Source: LH-M37 sp032251315 (lineage in GTDB: Bacteria; Pseudomonadota; Gammaproteobacteria; SZUA-229). From it: a stretch of 34,818 nt of DNA. Shown one piece after another: positions 7,468 through 16,355 of the stretch; position 1 is the stretch's first letter, and every line of letters starts with the position of its first letter. The notes under the pieces were generated by a model. The model made no database searches. It saw only the letters and a program-made list of their open reading frames with translations, and was not told the origin of the DNA. The position numbers and the translations under genes were made by a program. The DNA is taken from the NCBI GenBank assembly GCA_032251315.1, contig JAVVEE010000021.1, forward strand, positions 1 through 34,818, read 5' to 3'.

Positions 7468-8478
7468 TTATTTTTTTCGTTGATATTGGTCGACCGCCCG
7501 GTTGTGCTCAGCCAGGGTGCTCGAAAACTTGTGTCGGCCCGAGTCATCATTGATAGCCACAAAATAAATATAATCGGTGCTTGCCGGATGCATTACCGCC
7601 CTGATCGATTCCAGGCCGGGCATGGCAATCGGCGTCGGCGTCAGCCCCATGCGGGTATAGGTATTATAGGGGGTGTCGCGGCGCAGGTCGCGGAAGCGGA
7701 TATCACCGTCGTATTCATCACCCATGCCATAAATCACCGTCGGGTCAGTTTGCAGGCGCATGTTCTTACGCAGGCGATTGATGAAAACCCCGGCGATCAG
7801 CGCGCGCTCTTCTTCGACCGCGCTTTCTTTTTCCACAATGGAAGCGAGAATCAGCGCTTCATAGGGCGAGCTGAAAGGCAGGTCTGCATCACGCTGCTGC
7901 CATAGATCATGCAGGTTTTTTTTCATCAGTGCATGGGCGCGTTTGAGCACCTCGATGTCGCTGGTGTTTTTGTGAATGTAATAGGTTTCGGGAAAAAACA
8001 GGCCTTCGAGATGATCGTGTTCAATCGCTAACAAATCCAGAATTTCCTGCTGAGTTAAATCGGTCGACTGATGCGTGATTGCGCTGTGGTCACGAATGGC
8101 CTGCATGAACTCCTTGAATGTCCAGCCCTCCAGCAACTGCAATGGATACTGATGCACACGCCCGGAAGTAATGTCATCCAGCACCTCGGATAAAGTTGTG
8201 CCGGGGTGGATGAGATACTCCCCCATTTTCAGGCGTTCGGCATCGCCGTTCAGCCGCGTCCATAAAACAAAAAGTGCGGGATGCTGGAGCAGATCATGCT
8301 GTTGTAACTGTCTGGCCAAATGGCGGATGTTTGCGCCGGGCGCCAGTTCAATCAGCTGACTTTCCACCAGGGCGTTCGGGGTGTGCATGGTCTTTATTGA
8401 CAGAATGCCGGGCACAGCCGCAATCAGCAACAGCAAGCTGAACAGGATGGTTTTAAATGGCGTGATATTCAGGTTCAT
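7468..8478 (-). CDS. mltG: Endolytic peptidoglycan transglycosylase MltG
   Basis: MltG (YceG) cleaves nascent glycan strands and sets their length. The 336-aa protein has one N-terminal membrane anchor (ILFSLLLLIAAVPGIL, about 11-26) followed by a periplasmic domain. A LysM-like segment occupies about 40-100. The YceG catalytic core includes ILASIVEKESAVEEER, where the Glu of EKES is the expected catalytic residue, then FINRLRKNMRLQTDPTVIYG and a C-terminal PTPIAMPG. Its ATG overlaps the pabC stop by 1 nt (TAATG), so translation is coupled. The pabC-mltG-tmk order is widely conserved. Confidence 0.95.
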   Translation of the reverse strand: MNLNITPFKTILFSLLLLIAAVPGILSIKTMHTPNALVESQLIELAPGANIRHLARQLQQHDLLQHPALFVLWTRLNGDAERLKMGEYLIHPGTTLSEVLDDITSGRVHQYPLQLLEGWTFKEFMQAIRDHSAITHQSTDLTQQEILDLLAIEHDHLEGLFFPETYYIHKNTSDIEVLKRAHALMKKNLHDLWQQRDADLPFSSPYEALILASIVEKESAVEEERALIAGVFINRLRKNMRLQTDPTVIYGMGDEYDGDIRFRDLRRDTPYNTYTRMGLTPTPIAMPGLESIRAVMHPASTDYIYFVAINDDSGRHKFSSTLAEHNRAVDQYQRKK

Positions 8479-9317
8479 TAAGCGTGTATCCGTAATTGTA
8501 AGGCCCGGGCGATTTTCTGTGTAAGCGGGCCGACCTTATAGCGGCTCTCAGCCAGGGCAGTAACCGGCCAAATGCCAATCAGGCTATTACAGACAAAAAT
8601 TTCATCCATTTCCTGAAGCTGTTGTTCATTGATATCGACAATATGCGTTTTAATATTCAGCGCCTGCGCAATGGCCAGTATCTGTTGGCGAATAATACCA
8701 TTAACACCACTGTGACTTAATGCCGGTGTGAACAGTTCCCGATTTTTAACGGCGAACACATTGCTCATGGTGCCTTCGATGACATGACCGGCGTCATCGA
8801 GCATGAAGCCTTCCTGATATTCATCCTGCCACTCATTTCTGGCCAGAACATTATCCAGACGGTTTAGATGTTTGATGCCCGCCAGCGTTGAATTCTGCGA
8901 AAGCGGATGCCGGCAGAAACAGCTGCTGATGCCCTGTGTGAAATACTCATCGGGATACTTCGGCAGAGCGCTGAGCAGAACCATGCGGGTCACTTTTTGA
9001 GGTGAAGGGCTTCGATAACCCCGTTCGCTCACACCGCGAGTCAGCATAAGCTTGATCGTGCAGTTGCTGATTCGATGTTCATTTAGCAAAGCCAGTACAT
9101 CATCCCTGAAATAGTCGATGGCGGTTGCGGCGATGCCCAGTTTGCCGGCGCCGTGGTGCATACGCTCGATGTGCTCATCCCAGAATTGCAGCTTTTCATC
9201 GACACAGGCGATGGTTTCGAACAGGCCGTCACCATAATGCAGGCCTCGATCCATAACCGAAAGATGCCGGCAGGCAATGCCATTTACCATGATGTGATTG
9301 ATGGGTGTGTTTTGCAT
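8478..9317 (-). CDS. pabC: Aminodeoxychorismate lyase
   Basis: PabC is a class IV PLP-dependent lyase that converts 4-amino-4-deoxychorismate to p-aminobenzoate and pyruvate for folate. The 279-aa protein has DRGLHYGDGLFET near 23-35, the PLP-binding Lys in GIKHLNRLDNVLARNE near 147-162, and the cofactor-phosphate segment EGTMSNVFAV plus the later SGVNGIIRQQ. It starts 1 nt after the pabB stop and its own stop overlaps the mltG start. This tight packing with pabB supports folate synthesis over the related branched-chain or D-amino-acid transaminases. Confidence 0.93.
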   Translation of the reverse strand: MQNTPINHIMVNGIACRHLSVMDRGLHYGDGLFETIACVDEKLQFWDEHIERMHHGAGKLGIAATAIDYFRDDVLALLNEHRISNCTIKLMLTRGVSERGYRSPSPQKVTRMVLLSALPKYPDEYFTQGISSCFCRHPLSQNSTLAGIKHLNRLDNVLARNEWQDEYQEGFMLDDAGHVIEGTMSNVFAVKNRELFTPALSHSGVNGIIRQQILAIAQALNIKTHIVDINEQQLQEMDEIFVCNSLIGIWPVTALAESRYKVGPLTQKIARALQLRIHA

Positions 9318-9318
9318 A

Positions 9319-10710
9319 TCAGCGATTTAAATTAAAAATATTAACCAGTCCTTTTGCTTTGGCGCGGGTCTCTTCCAGTTCGTGCTGCGGCACCGAGTCG
9401 GCGACGATGCCCCCGCCTGCCCGGAAGCTGATTTTATCGCCGGCGCGCACCATGGTGCGAATTAAAATATTCAGATCCATGCTGCCATCGCGATTAATGT
9501 AACCCAGCGAGCCGGTGTAAGCGCCGCGCTGTTGCTGTTCGAGTTCGGCCAGAATTTCCATGCAGCGCACTTTCGGGCAGCCGGTGATGGTACCGCCGGG
9601 AAACACGGCCCTGATCACATCAACCGGTGTTAACTGATCCTGCAGTATGCCGCGAATATTGGAGACAATATGGTGCACATGCTGGTAGCTTTCCAGCACC
9701 ATGAGTTCATCGACCTCCACCGAGCCCGGCTTGCATACCCGCCCCAGATCATTGCGCTCCAGATCAATCAGCATGACGTGCTCGGCGCGCTCCTTGGGGT
9801 GCGCCAGCAGCTCCCGGGTCATGGCGGCATCATCCGCCGTCATTGCGGAACGCGGGCGGGTACCGGCAATCGGCCGGGTCTGCACCACATTATTTCGGCT
9901 ATGCACCAGGCGCTCCGGCGACGAACTGATCAGGGTGACCTCGCCCAGCCGTGCCAGCGCCGCGAAGGAGCCCGGATTGGAGCGGGATAAGGCATTGAAA
10001 ATATCCACATCGTTGACCTTATCGTCGATCCCAATCTGCCAGAGCCGCGACAGATTGGCCTGAAAAATATCACCGTCGATAATATATTGTCTGATTTTTT
10101 CTACCTGTGCCAGATAGGCCGCCTCCGGCGCTTCGTGGATGGCGCCGGCGTTTATTTGTGTCTGTTTTCCGGCGCTGACAGGCTGAGCCGCCTGCAACAC
10201 ATCTTTTTCGATCTGATCGAGCAGGCAGGCATATTCATTCTCGGCAATGGCAGTAACAGTGTGTTCAAGGTGATCGACAATAATGGCCGCCGGACAGCGT
10301 CTGGCTATGGCCAGCGGAGCCTTGCTCGAGGCAGGCTCGGTTTTTCCGGGCAGCTTGAGGATGGTTTCGATTTCGCCGGCAATTTCATAAGCCAGAAAGA
10401 CGAACCAGCCACCGGTGAAGGGTAGCTCGGAATTTTGCGCTGCGATTTCTTCTCTTTGCCACCATTGGTTCAGGCTGTCGAGAAAGCCCCTGCCTTCTGC
10501 CAGCGGCTGCTCGCCGGAAAAGGCCAGGCGGTGGTCATTATCCAGTATCAGGCTCTCTTGCGGATAGGCAAAAATAATGTCGTAGCGATCACGCTGACGC
10601 GCCTCGCTGCTGGAGGTGCTGATCAGGGCATAGGGGTATTGCTCAGGTCTGTTTTTACACAGTTCTGTAAGATCCAGATGACCTGGAAGTAACCGGGTCT
10701 GGAATGACAT
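9319..10710 (-). CDS. pabB: Aminodeoxychorismate synthase component I
   Basis: PabB takes ammonia from its glutaminase partner and aminates chorismate to aminodeoxychorismate. The 463-aa length fits PabB better than the longer TrpE. The chorismate-binding domain carries DGDIFQANLSR, SSSPERLV, ERNDLGRV, FPGGTITGCPKVRCMEI and a terminal AGGGIVADS. The active-site stretch reads PIAGTRPR (about 9850-9873), whereas E. coli PabB has PIKGT with a reactive Lys, so this is the TrpE-like PabB variant. The immediately following pabC argues for the pABA role. No pabA glutaminase gene is in the window. Confidence 0.88.
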   Translation of the reverse strand: MSFQTRLLPGHLDLTELCKNRPEQYPYALISTSSSEARQRDRYDIIFAYPQESLILDNDHRLAFSGEQPLAEGRGFLDSLNQWWQREEIAAQNSELPFTGGWFVFLAYEIAGEIETILKLPGKTEPASSKAPLAIARRCPAAIIVDHLEHTVTAIAENEYACLLDQIEKDVLQAAQPVSAGKQTQINAGAIHEAPEAAYLAQVEKIRQYIIDGDIFQANLSRLWQIGIDDKVNDVDIFNALSRSNPGSFAALARLGEVTLISSSPERLVHSRNNVVQTRPIAGTRPRSAMTADDAAMTRELLAHPKERAEHVMLIDLERNDLGRVCKPGSVEVDELMVLESYQHVHHIVSNIRGILQDQLTPVDVIRAVFPGGTITGCPKVRCMEILAELEQQQRGAYTGSLGYINRDGSMDLNILIRTMVRAGDKISFRAGGGIVADSVPQHELEETRAKAKGLVNIFNLNR

Positions 10711-10720
10711 CCCCAGTCCG

Positions 10721-11965
10721 TTAGTCAGTCAGTTTTCTGAAAACCAGCGTGCCGTTAGTGCCACCAAACCCGAATGAGTTGGACAGGGCTACATCAATCT
10801 TCATTTCACGGGCGGTGTCCGGAACATAATCAAGATCACAGCCTTCGCCGGGGTTGAGTAAATTAATGGTGGGCGGGGCGACCTGATCGTGTATGGCCAT
10901 GACCGAGAAAATCGCTTCAATGCCACCGGCGGCACCGAGCAGATGCCCGGTCATGGATTTGGTGGAGCTCACTGCGGTCGCTTTGGCGTGTTCGCCCAGC
11001 GCCAGTTTAACCGCGTTGGTTTCGGCAATGTCGCCCGCAGGCGTTGAAGTGCCGTGGGCGTTGATATAATCAACCTCAGAGGCATTGAGTCCGGCATCGC
11101 GCAACGCATTGCTCATGCATTTGGCCGCACCACTGCCATCAGGGATGGGCATGGTCATGTGGTAGGCGTCACTGTTGTAGCCGAAACCGGACACTTCCGC
11201 ATAAATTTTGGCGCCGCGGGCTTTGGCGTGTTCGTACTCTTCCAGCACCAGCACCCCTGCACCGTCGCCCAGAACAAAACCGTCACGGTCTTTATCCCAG
11301 GGGCGACTGGCGGTGGCAGGGTCATCATTGCGCGTAGACAGGGCGCGTGCCGCAGCAAAGCCGCCAATGCCCAGAGGTGATGAGGCCTTCTCTGCGCCAC
11401 CGGCGAACATCACATCGGCGTCACCATAGGCGATGATACGTGCAGCTTCACCGATGCTGTGGGTGCCGGTCGAACAGGCAGTGACCAGGGCGATATTGGG
11501 ACCGCGGATGCCGTGCATGATCGAGAAGTTTCCCGAGATCATGTTGATGATGGAGCCGGGTACAAAAAAGGGTGAGATCTTACGTGGGCCGGATTCGAGC
11601 ATCTTGCCATGATTGACTTCAATCATCGGCAGACCACCGATACCGGAACCGATGGCGACACCGATTCGATCGGCATTTTCATCGGTGATTTCGAGGCCCG
11701 AGTCGCGCAATGCTTCATCAGCGGCGACCAGACCATAATGGATAAAAGTATCCATCTTTTTCAGGTCTTTCGATGCGATCACATGGGTGGCATCAAAATT
11801 CTTAACCGTAGCGGCGAATTTGACGGCATAGTCACTGGTATCAAACTCATCGATAGCAGCAACCCCACTCTTACCTGCAAGAATATTGTCCCAGCTCTCT
11901 TTTAAATCGAGACCCACGGGGGAAACAATACCCATGCCAGTAATGACAACGCGACGTTTAGACAC
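10721..11965 (-). CDS. fabF: 3-oxoacyl-ACP synthase II
   Basis: FabF condenses malonyl-ACP with acyl-ACP during fatty-acid elongation. The Cys-His-His triad of ketosynthases is complete: VTACSTGTHSIG, NAHGTSTPAGD and SMTGHLLGAAGG. The C-terminus is SNSFGFGGTNGTLVF. I place the start at the GTG (complement of 11963-11965), which gives SKRRVVITGMGIVSPVG as in E. coli FabF, 414 aa, with an AGGT ribosome-binding site 9 nt upstream. A TTG at 11992 in the same frame would add nine unusual residues. It follows acpP, separated by a hairpin, and precedes pabB by 10 nt. Confidence 0.96.
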   Translation of the reverse strand: MSKRRVVITGMGIVSPVGLDLKESWDNILAGKSGVAAIDEFDTSDYAVKFAATVKNFDATHVIASKDLKKMDTFIHYGLVAADEALRDSGLEITDENADRIGVAIGSGIGGLPMIEVNHGKMLESGPRKISPFFVPGSIINMISGNFSIMHGIRGPNIALVTACSTGTHSIGEAARIIAYGDADVMFAGGAEKASSPLGIGGFAAARALSTRNDDPATASRPWDKDRDGFVLGDGAGVLVLEEYEHAKARGAKIYAEVSGFGYNSDAYHMTMPIPDGSGAAKCMSNALRDAGLNASEVDYINAHGTSTPAGDIAETNAVKLALGEHAKATAVSSTKSMTGHLLGAAGGIEAIFSVMAIHDQVAPPTINLLNPGEGCDLDYVPDTAREMKIDVALSNSFGFGGTNGTLVFRKLTD

Positions 11966-11992
11966 TATTTTCGTACCTGCAATAAATAACAA

Positions 11993-12010
11993 CAGCCACT
12001 AATGTGGCTG
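11993..12010 (-). terminator. Hairpin between acpP and fabF
   Basis: CAGCCAC (11993-11999) and GTGGCTG (12004-12010) form a 7-bp stem with a 4-nt loop, followed on the minus strand by the T-rich TTGTTATTTATTG. It lies between the acpP stop and the fabF start. It could attenuate transcription so that acpP mRNA is more abundant than fabF mRNA, as is usual for this gene pair. Confidence 0.55.
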
Positions 12011-12036
12011 CCTTGAACTAGAAAAAACGACAGAAA

Positions 12037-12273
12037 TTAATCTGTATGTGCTTTTACGTAGTCGATCGCCTGTTGAATAGTGGTGATCTTTTCAGCATCT
12101 TCATCACTAATTTCGCACTCGAATTCTTCTTCAAGAGCCATTACCAGTTCAACGGTATCCAGTGAATCCGCACCAAGATCGTCAACAAATGATGCTGCAT
12201 TTGTGGCTTGTTCTTCTGTAACACCTAGTTGTTCGATAACAATCTTGCGAACGCGTTCTTCAGCTGAGCTCAT
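12037..12273 (-). CDS. acpP: Acyl carrier protein
   Basis: AcpP carries growing acyl chains on a 4'-phosphopantetheine arm. The protein is 78 aa, the same as in E. coli, and strongly acidic. The modified Ser lies in DLGADSLDTVELVMALEEEF (the DSL motif, near residue 37). The ATG at 12271-12273 is preferred over an upstream in-frame start at 12300 because it gives the family N-terminus (MSSAEERVRKIV) and has a GAGG ribosome-binding site 8 nt upstream. A putative promoter lies in the 188-nt gap after fabG. Confidence 0.97.
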   Translation of the reverse strand: MSSAEERVRKIVIEQLGVTEEQATNAASFVDDLGADSLDTVELVMALEEEFECEISDEDAEKITTIQQAIDYVKAHTD

Positions 12274-12315
12274 GTAATTTTCCTCTTTAAATATGATCAA
12301 TCAGAACTGCGCGGT

Positions 12316-12344
12316 ATTCTAGTGAATTCACGCACAGCAATCCA
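12316..12344 (-). promoter_or_regulatory. Putative acpP promoter
   Basis: In the 188-nt gap between fabG and acpP the minus strand has TGGATT (12339-12344), a 17-nt spacer and TAGAAT (12316-12321), a fair sigma-70-like match. It would start transcription about 35-40 nt before the acpP start. The -35 is weak. The rest of the gap is AT-rich with no other feature I can support. Confidence 0.4.
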
Positions 12345-12461
12345 GTTATAATTGCCCTTCTTCGACAATACATTTGTATATATCTTTAAATCAATAAGTT
12401 AAAGATTATTGTTGATTAAAAATATAACCGTAAATTAAGATCGTTTGGCGATAAAAACGCC

Positions 12462-13202
12462 TTACGGCATGTACATGCCGCCATTTACGTGCAGCGTTTC
12501 ACCCGTGATATAACTGGAATCGGGACTGGCTAAAAAGGCCACGGCATTGGCAATATCCACCGGTTCGCCCAGACGACCCAGTGGAATCTGCCTAATCAGC
12601 GCCTGTTTCTGCTCTTCCGCCAGTTCGCGGGTCATGTCAGTATCGATAAATCCGGGAGCCACCGCATTCACCGTAACATTGCGTGAGCCGATCTCTCTGG
12701 CCAGCGATTTGGTGAACCCGAGCATGCCCGCCTTAGCGGCTGAATAGTTGGTCTGCCCCGGATTTCCGGTGGAGCCGACTACGGAGGCAATATTAATGAT
12801 ACGTCCTTTTCTGGCCTTCATCATTTTTCGGATTACAGCTTTGCAGAGGCGAAATATCGAGGTTAAATTGGTATCAATAATATCGTCCCACTGATCATCT
12901 TTCATCATCATCAGCAGGTTATCGCGGGTGATGCCGGCGTTATTCACCAGAATACTGACATCGCCGAAATCACTGCTAATCTGCTTGATGACGCTGGTGA
13001 CCGAATCGGCATCGGTGACATCGAGACACATTCCTTTACCCTTTTCACCCAGATATTCACTGATCTTTTCGGCACCGCTTTCGCTGGTCGCGGTACCGAT
13101 GACAGTCGCGCCGTCGGCTTTCAGGCGCTCGGCAATGGCTTTACCAATACCCCGGCTGGCACCGGTCACCAGTGCAATTTCGCCGTCTAATACATTGCTC
13201 AT
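12462..13202 (-). CDS. fabG: 3-oxoacyl-ACP reductase
   Basis: FabG is the NADPH-dependent reductase of fatty-acid elongation. The 246-aa short-chain dehydrogenase has the nucleotide-binding TGASRGIG (about 14-21), NNAGITRD (about 88-95) and the Ser-Tyr-Lys catalytic set: S in NIASVVGSTG, Y and K in YSAAKAGM. The C-terminus has the typical VNGGMYMP. It starts 40 nt after the fabD stop with a GAGAG-type ribosome-binding site, and sits in the fabD-fabG-acpP-fabF order. Confidence 0.96.
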   Translation of the reverse strand: MSNVLDGEIALVTGASRGIGKAIAERLKADGATVIGTATSESGAEKISEYLGEKGKGMCLDVTDADSVTSVIKQISSDFGDVSILVNNAGITRDNLLMMMKDDQWDDIIDTNLTSIFRLCKAVIRKMMKARKGRIINIASVVGSTGNPGQTNYSAAKAGMLGFTKSLAREIGSRNVTVNAVAPGFIDTDMTRELAEEQKQALIRQIPLGRLGEPVDIANAVAFLASPDSSYITGETLHVNGGMYMP

Positions 13203-13242
13203 AGAAACTCTCTTTTAGGTCGTCGTACTTATTCTAAATGAA

Positions 13243-14193
13243 TTAACGCTCGCTGGCGTCCATGGAATCCAGAAATTTTTGCATGTTAGCAGGTGTATCC
13301 AGGGAAAACGAAGGAACATCCTTGGTAATGCGTCGTGACAGACCGCTCAGTACTTTCCCCGGCCCGCATTCCACAATGGCATCATCCGCTGCCGAGCCGA
13401 TGATTTCAGCGCTTTTAGCCCAGAGCACAGGGCTATACAGCTGCCTGGTCAGCGCATCACGGATCGCGTCCGGATCGTCATGGCTTTTGGCATCGACATT
13501 ATGAATGACCTGGATTTTCGGGGTTTTGATGGTGACGGTTTTCAATACCTCGGCCAGCTGATCGGCCGCCGGTTTCATCAGTGAGCTGTGTGAAGGCACA
13601 CTGACGGGCAGTTTTAGTGCACGTTTGGCGCCCTCTTCTTTAGCCAGCTCAATGGCCTGGTCAACTGCGGCGGTGTTGCCGGCAATGACCACCTGTCCGG
13701 GTGAATTGAAATTAACCGCTTCCACCACCTGGCCGGTTTCAGCTGAGGCTTTTGTGCAGATCTCGATGACCTGCTGGTCGCTCAAATTTAAGATAGCCGC
13801 CATTGCCCCCTCGCCTTCGGGCACGGCGTTTTGCATGAGACGGCCACGCTCGGCCACCAGTCGAATAGCGTCGAAAAAGGTAATGGACTCGGCCGCGACC
13901 AGCGCAGCATATTCACCCAGGCTGTGGCCCGCGTAGACAAAAGGCTTGAGCATGCATAGTTCGGCCATGACTCGCATTACGGCGATGTCGGCGGCCAGCA
14001 TGGCAGGCTGGGTGATTTCAGTCTGATTGAGTTTTTCGACTGGGCCGTTGCTGACAATCTCCCACAGGTCATAACCCAGAACTTCGGAAGCTTCTTTAAA
14101 GGTATCAATAATTTGGGGCCAGTCCTGAGTGTATTCTGACAGCATGCCCACGGACTGGGAGCCCTGCCCGGGGAAAACAACGGCAATATTCAT
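13243..14193 (-). CDS. fabD: Malonyl-CoA-ACP transacylase
   Basis: FabD loads malonyl onto ACP. The 316-aa protein has the N-terminal VFPGQGSQSVGM, the nucleophile Ser in GHSLGEYAAL (about 92-101), the Arg in VAERGRLMQ and the catalytic His in VPSHSSLM (about 200). The start ATG has AGGAAA 6 nt upstream. In most gammaproteobacteria rpmF-plsX-fabH precede fabD; here the next upstream gene is dapB, so this cluster begins at fabD. The 102-nt leader contains a small TGCACA/TGTGCA inverted repeat. Confidence 0.96.
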   Translation of the reverse strand: MNIAVVFPGQGSQSVGMLSEYTQDWPQIIDTFKEASEVLGYDLWEIVSNGPVEKLNQTEITQPAMLAADIAVMRVMAELCMLKPFVYAGHSLGEYAALVAAESITFFDAIRLVAERGRLMQNAVPEGEGAMAAILNLSDQQVIEICTKASAETGQVVEAVNFNSPGQVVIAGNTAAVDQAIELAKEEGAKRALKLPVSVPSHSSLMKPAADQLAEVLKTVTIKTPKIQVIHNVDAKSHDDPDAIRDALTRQLYSPVLWAKSAEIIGSAADDAIVECGPGKVLSGLSRRITKDVPSFSLDTPANMQKFLDSMDASER

Positions 14194-14295
14194 CTAGGTT
14201 TCCTGTATTGAAATGGTTACATCAGAGACTTTTAAGCCGGTTAAGGCAACAGCTGCACAATGTGCAAGCATCTCGTTATTATTATTGTGTGTATT

Positions 14296-15099
14296 CTATC
14301 TCAAGCCCAGAACATCTTGCATGTCATAAAGCCCCGCTTTCTGACTTTTTAGCCATATCGCCGCGCGCACCGCGCCGTTGGCAAAAGTCATGCGGCTTGA
14401 GGCTTTGTGGGTAATTTCAACCCGTTCGCCTTCAGCGGCGAACATCACGGTATGGTCACCGACGATATCACCGGCACGAATGCTTTCAAAACCAATGGTT
14501 TGGCGGTCGCGCTCGCCACTGATGCCTTCGCGGCCGTAGATGGCGCACTCATCCAGATTTCGACCCAGGGCATCAGCAACGACTTCGCCCATACGTAGCG
14601 CAGTGCCGGAAGGCGCATCTACTTTATGGCGGTGATGCGCTTCGATGATCTCGATATCAACCTCATCACCCAGTACGCGGGCGGCCATATCCAGCAGCTT
14701 GAAACAGAGATTGACACCGACGCTCATATTGGGTGCGAAAACGACATTGATGCGTTTCGCCGCATCACTGATATGCTGCTTCTGTTCATCGCTAAAACCG
14801 GTGGTACCGATAACGATGCTTTTGCCATGCGCAATACAGAAAGCCAGATTATCCAGTGTCGCTTCCGGACTGGAAAAGTCGATGAGCACATCGAACTGCT
14901 CGGCAACTGCAGCCAGTTGATCAACCAGTTTCACATCAATGGCTCCGATACCGACCAGGTCACCAACATCAGTGCCAACCAGCGGGTTGCCGGCATGCTC
15001 GATGGCGGCTGTTAAGCGGCAGCTATTAGCCTGGTCACAGGCATTGATTAAGGTACGTCCCATGCGACCCGCCGCACCCATTACAGCAATATTAATCAT
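14296..15099 (-). CDS. dapB: 4-hydroxy-tetrahydrodipicolinate reductase
   Basis: DapB is an NAD(P)H-dependent enzyme of lysine and diaminopimelate synthesis. The 267-aa protein has the Rossmann motif VMGAAGRMGR (5-14), IGTTGF near 97-102 and the catalytic HHRHKVDAPSGTA near 155-167. A strong GGGAGGGG ribosome-binding site precedes the ATG. It follows dnaJ by 33 nt, so it is probably read as the last gene of the heat-shock transcript or from a nearby promoter. dnaK-dnaJ-dapB linkage is known in several gammaproteobacteria. Confidence 0.96.
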   Translation of the reverse strand: MINIAVMGAAGRMGRTLINACDQANSCRLTAAIEHAGNPLVGTDVGDLVGIGAIDVKLVDQLAAVAEQFDVLIDFSSPEATLDNLAFCIAHGKSIVIGTTGFSDEQKQHISDAAKRINVVFAPNMSVGVNLCFKLLDMAARVLGDEVDIEIIEAHHRHKVDAPSGTALRMGEVVADALGRNLDECAIYGREGISGERDRQTIGFESIRAGDIVGDHTVMFAAEGERVEITHKASSRMTFANGAVRAAIWLKSQKAGLYDMQDVLGLR

Positions 15100-15132
15100 A
15101 TCCCCTCCCGGCGAGGAAAATTACGTACTTAG

Positions 15133-16269
15133 TTAGGATTTTACGTCATCAATGAAGCGTTTGACACGGTCCATCCATGAATCGCTTTTCGGGCTATGTG
15201 ATTTGCTATCAGCCTCAAGTGATTGTTCGAACTCACGTAATAATTCTTTCTGTTTGCTGCCGAGTTTAACCGGTGTTTCCACAAATACCCGACACAGAAG
15301 ATCGCCGACCGGACCACCGCGTACCGGTTTAATGCCCTTGCCGCGCATGCGGAAAGAGCTGCCGGACTGGGTTTCAGCGGGAATTTTCAACTTAAGACGT
15401 CCCTTCAGCGTAGGCACTTCCAGCTCGCCGCCCAGGGCCGCCGTAGCAATACTGATCGGCATTTCACACAACAGGTCACTATCCTCACGGGTGAAAATTG
15501 CATGCGGCTTAACCTGAATCTGCACATACAGATCACCCGCCGGGCCACCATTCTCACCGGCTTCACCTTCGCCTGAGAGACGGATGCGATCACCATTATC
15601 CACCCCCGCAGGAATTTTGGCGGAGAGTGTTTTGTGTTTTTGCACACGCCCCTGACCATGGCAGTCGGGACAGGGATTAGTGATGGTTTTTCCCTGACCA
15701 TGGCAGTTGGGACAGGTCTGCTGGACCGAGAAAAAGCCCTGTTGCATCCGCACCTGGCCAACACCGCCACAGGTGGTACAGGTCTGAACCGAAGTGTCAT
15801 CTTTGGCGCCGGAGCCTCCGCAGGTGGTACAGCTCTGCAATGAGGGTACGCGAAGGTTGACTTCCGTCCCGAATACCGCATCTTCTAAGGAGATATCCAG
15901 ATTGTATCTAAGATCAGCACCGCGGAAGGCGCGACTACGACCGCCGCCCCGGCCGCCCCCAAAAATATCGCCAAAGACATCGCCGAAAATGTCGCCAAAA
16001 TCACCGTTAAATCCGGCCGCTCCGGGCCGACCGCCCATGGAAGGATCAACGCCGGCGTGACCGTACTGGTCATACGCAGCCCTTTTCTGGGGATCGGAAA
16101 GGATGTCATAAGCTTCCCTGGCTTCTTTGAATTTTTCTACTGCCTCTTCGTTATCGGCATTACGATCCGGATGATGTTTCATCGCAAGACGGCGGAATGC
16201 CTTCTTGAGATCAGCATCGTTCACATCACGTGAAATACCCAGCACTTCGTAATAATCGCGTTTCGACAT
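15133..16269 (-). CDS. dnaJ: Chaperone DnaJ (Hsp40)
   Basis: DnaJ delivers unfolded proteins to DnaK and stimulates its ATPase. The 378-aa protein has an N-terminal J domain with the HPD triad (MKHHPDRN, about 30-37) and a Gly/Phe-rich linker (about 75-115). The zinc-binding domain has four CxxCxGxG repeats: CTTCGGSG, CTTCGGVG, CPNCHGQG and CPDCHGQG. Two substrate-binding beta domains follow. The length and all motifs are typical of class I DnaJ. It is separated from dnaK by a strong hairpin terminator. Confidence 0.97.
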   Translation of the reverse strand: MSKRDYYEVLGISRDVNDADLKKAFRRLAMKHHPDRNADNEEAVEKFKEAREAYDILSDPQKRAAYDQYGHAGVDPSMGGRPGAAGFNGDFGDIFGDVFGDIFGGGRGGGRSRAFRGADLRYNLDISLEDAVFGTEVNLRVPSLQSCTTCGGSGAKDDTSVQTCTTCGGVGQVRMQQGFFSVQQTCPNCHGQGKTITNPCPDCHGQGRVQKHKTLSAKIPAGVDNGDRIRLSGEGEAGENGGPAGDLYVQIQVKPHAIFTREDSDLLCEMPISIATAALGGELEVPTLKGRLKLKIPAETQSGSSFRMRGKGIKPVRGGPVGDLLCRVFVETPVKLGSKQKELLREFEQSLEADSKSHSPKSDSWMDRVKRFIDDVKS

Positions 16270-16281
16270 AGTTCTTCTTCT

Positions 16282-16314
16282 ATAAATAAAACCAGGGCAG
16301 TCGCCTGCCCTGGT
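16282..16314 (-). terminator. Strong hairpin terminator between dnaK and dnaJ
   Basis: A perfect 10-bp stem (ACCAGGGCAG at 16291-16300, CTGCCCTGGT at 16305-16314) with a TCGC loop on plus is followed on the minus strand by TTTTATTTAT. It lies 36 nt past the dnaK stop and 21 nt before the dnaJ start. It should cut dnaK transcripts partly short and lower dnaJ expression relative to dnaK. Confidence 0.8.
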
Positions 16315-16355
16315 TGTGTTACATCAACATAGGTAAATAAGCAAAGTTGTTTAGC

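Noticed and set aside
11966..11992. TTG start extending fabF by nine residues
   Set aside because: The GTG at 11965 matches the family N-terminus and has an AGGT ribosome-binding site at a good distance.
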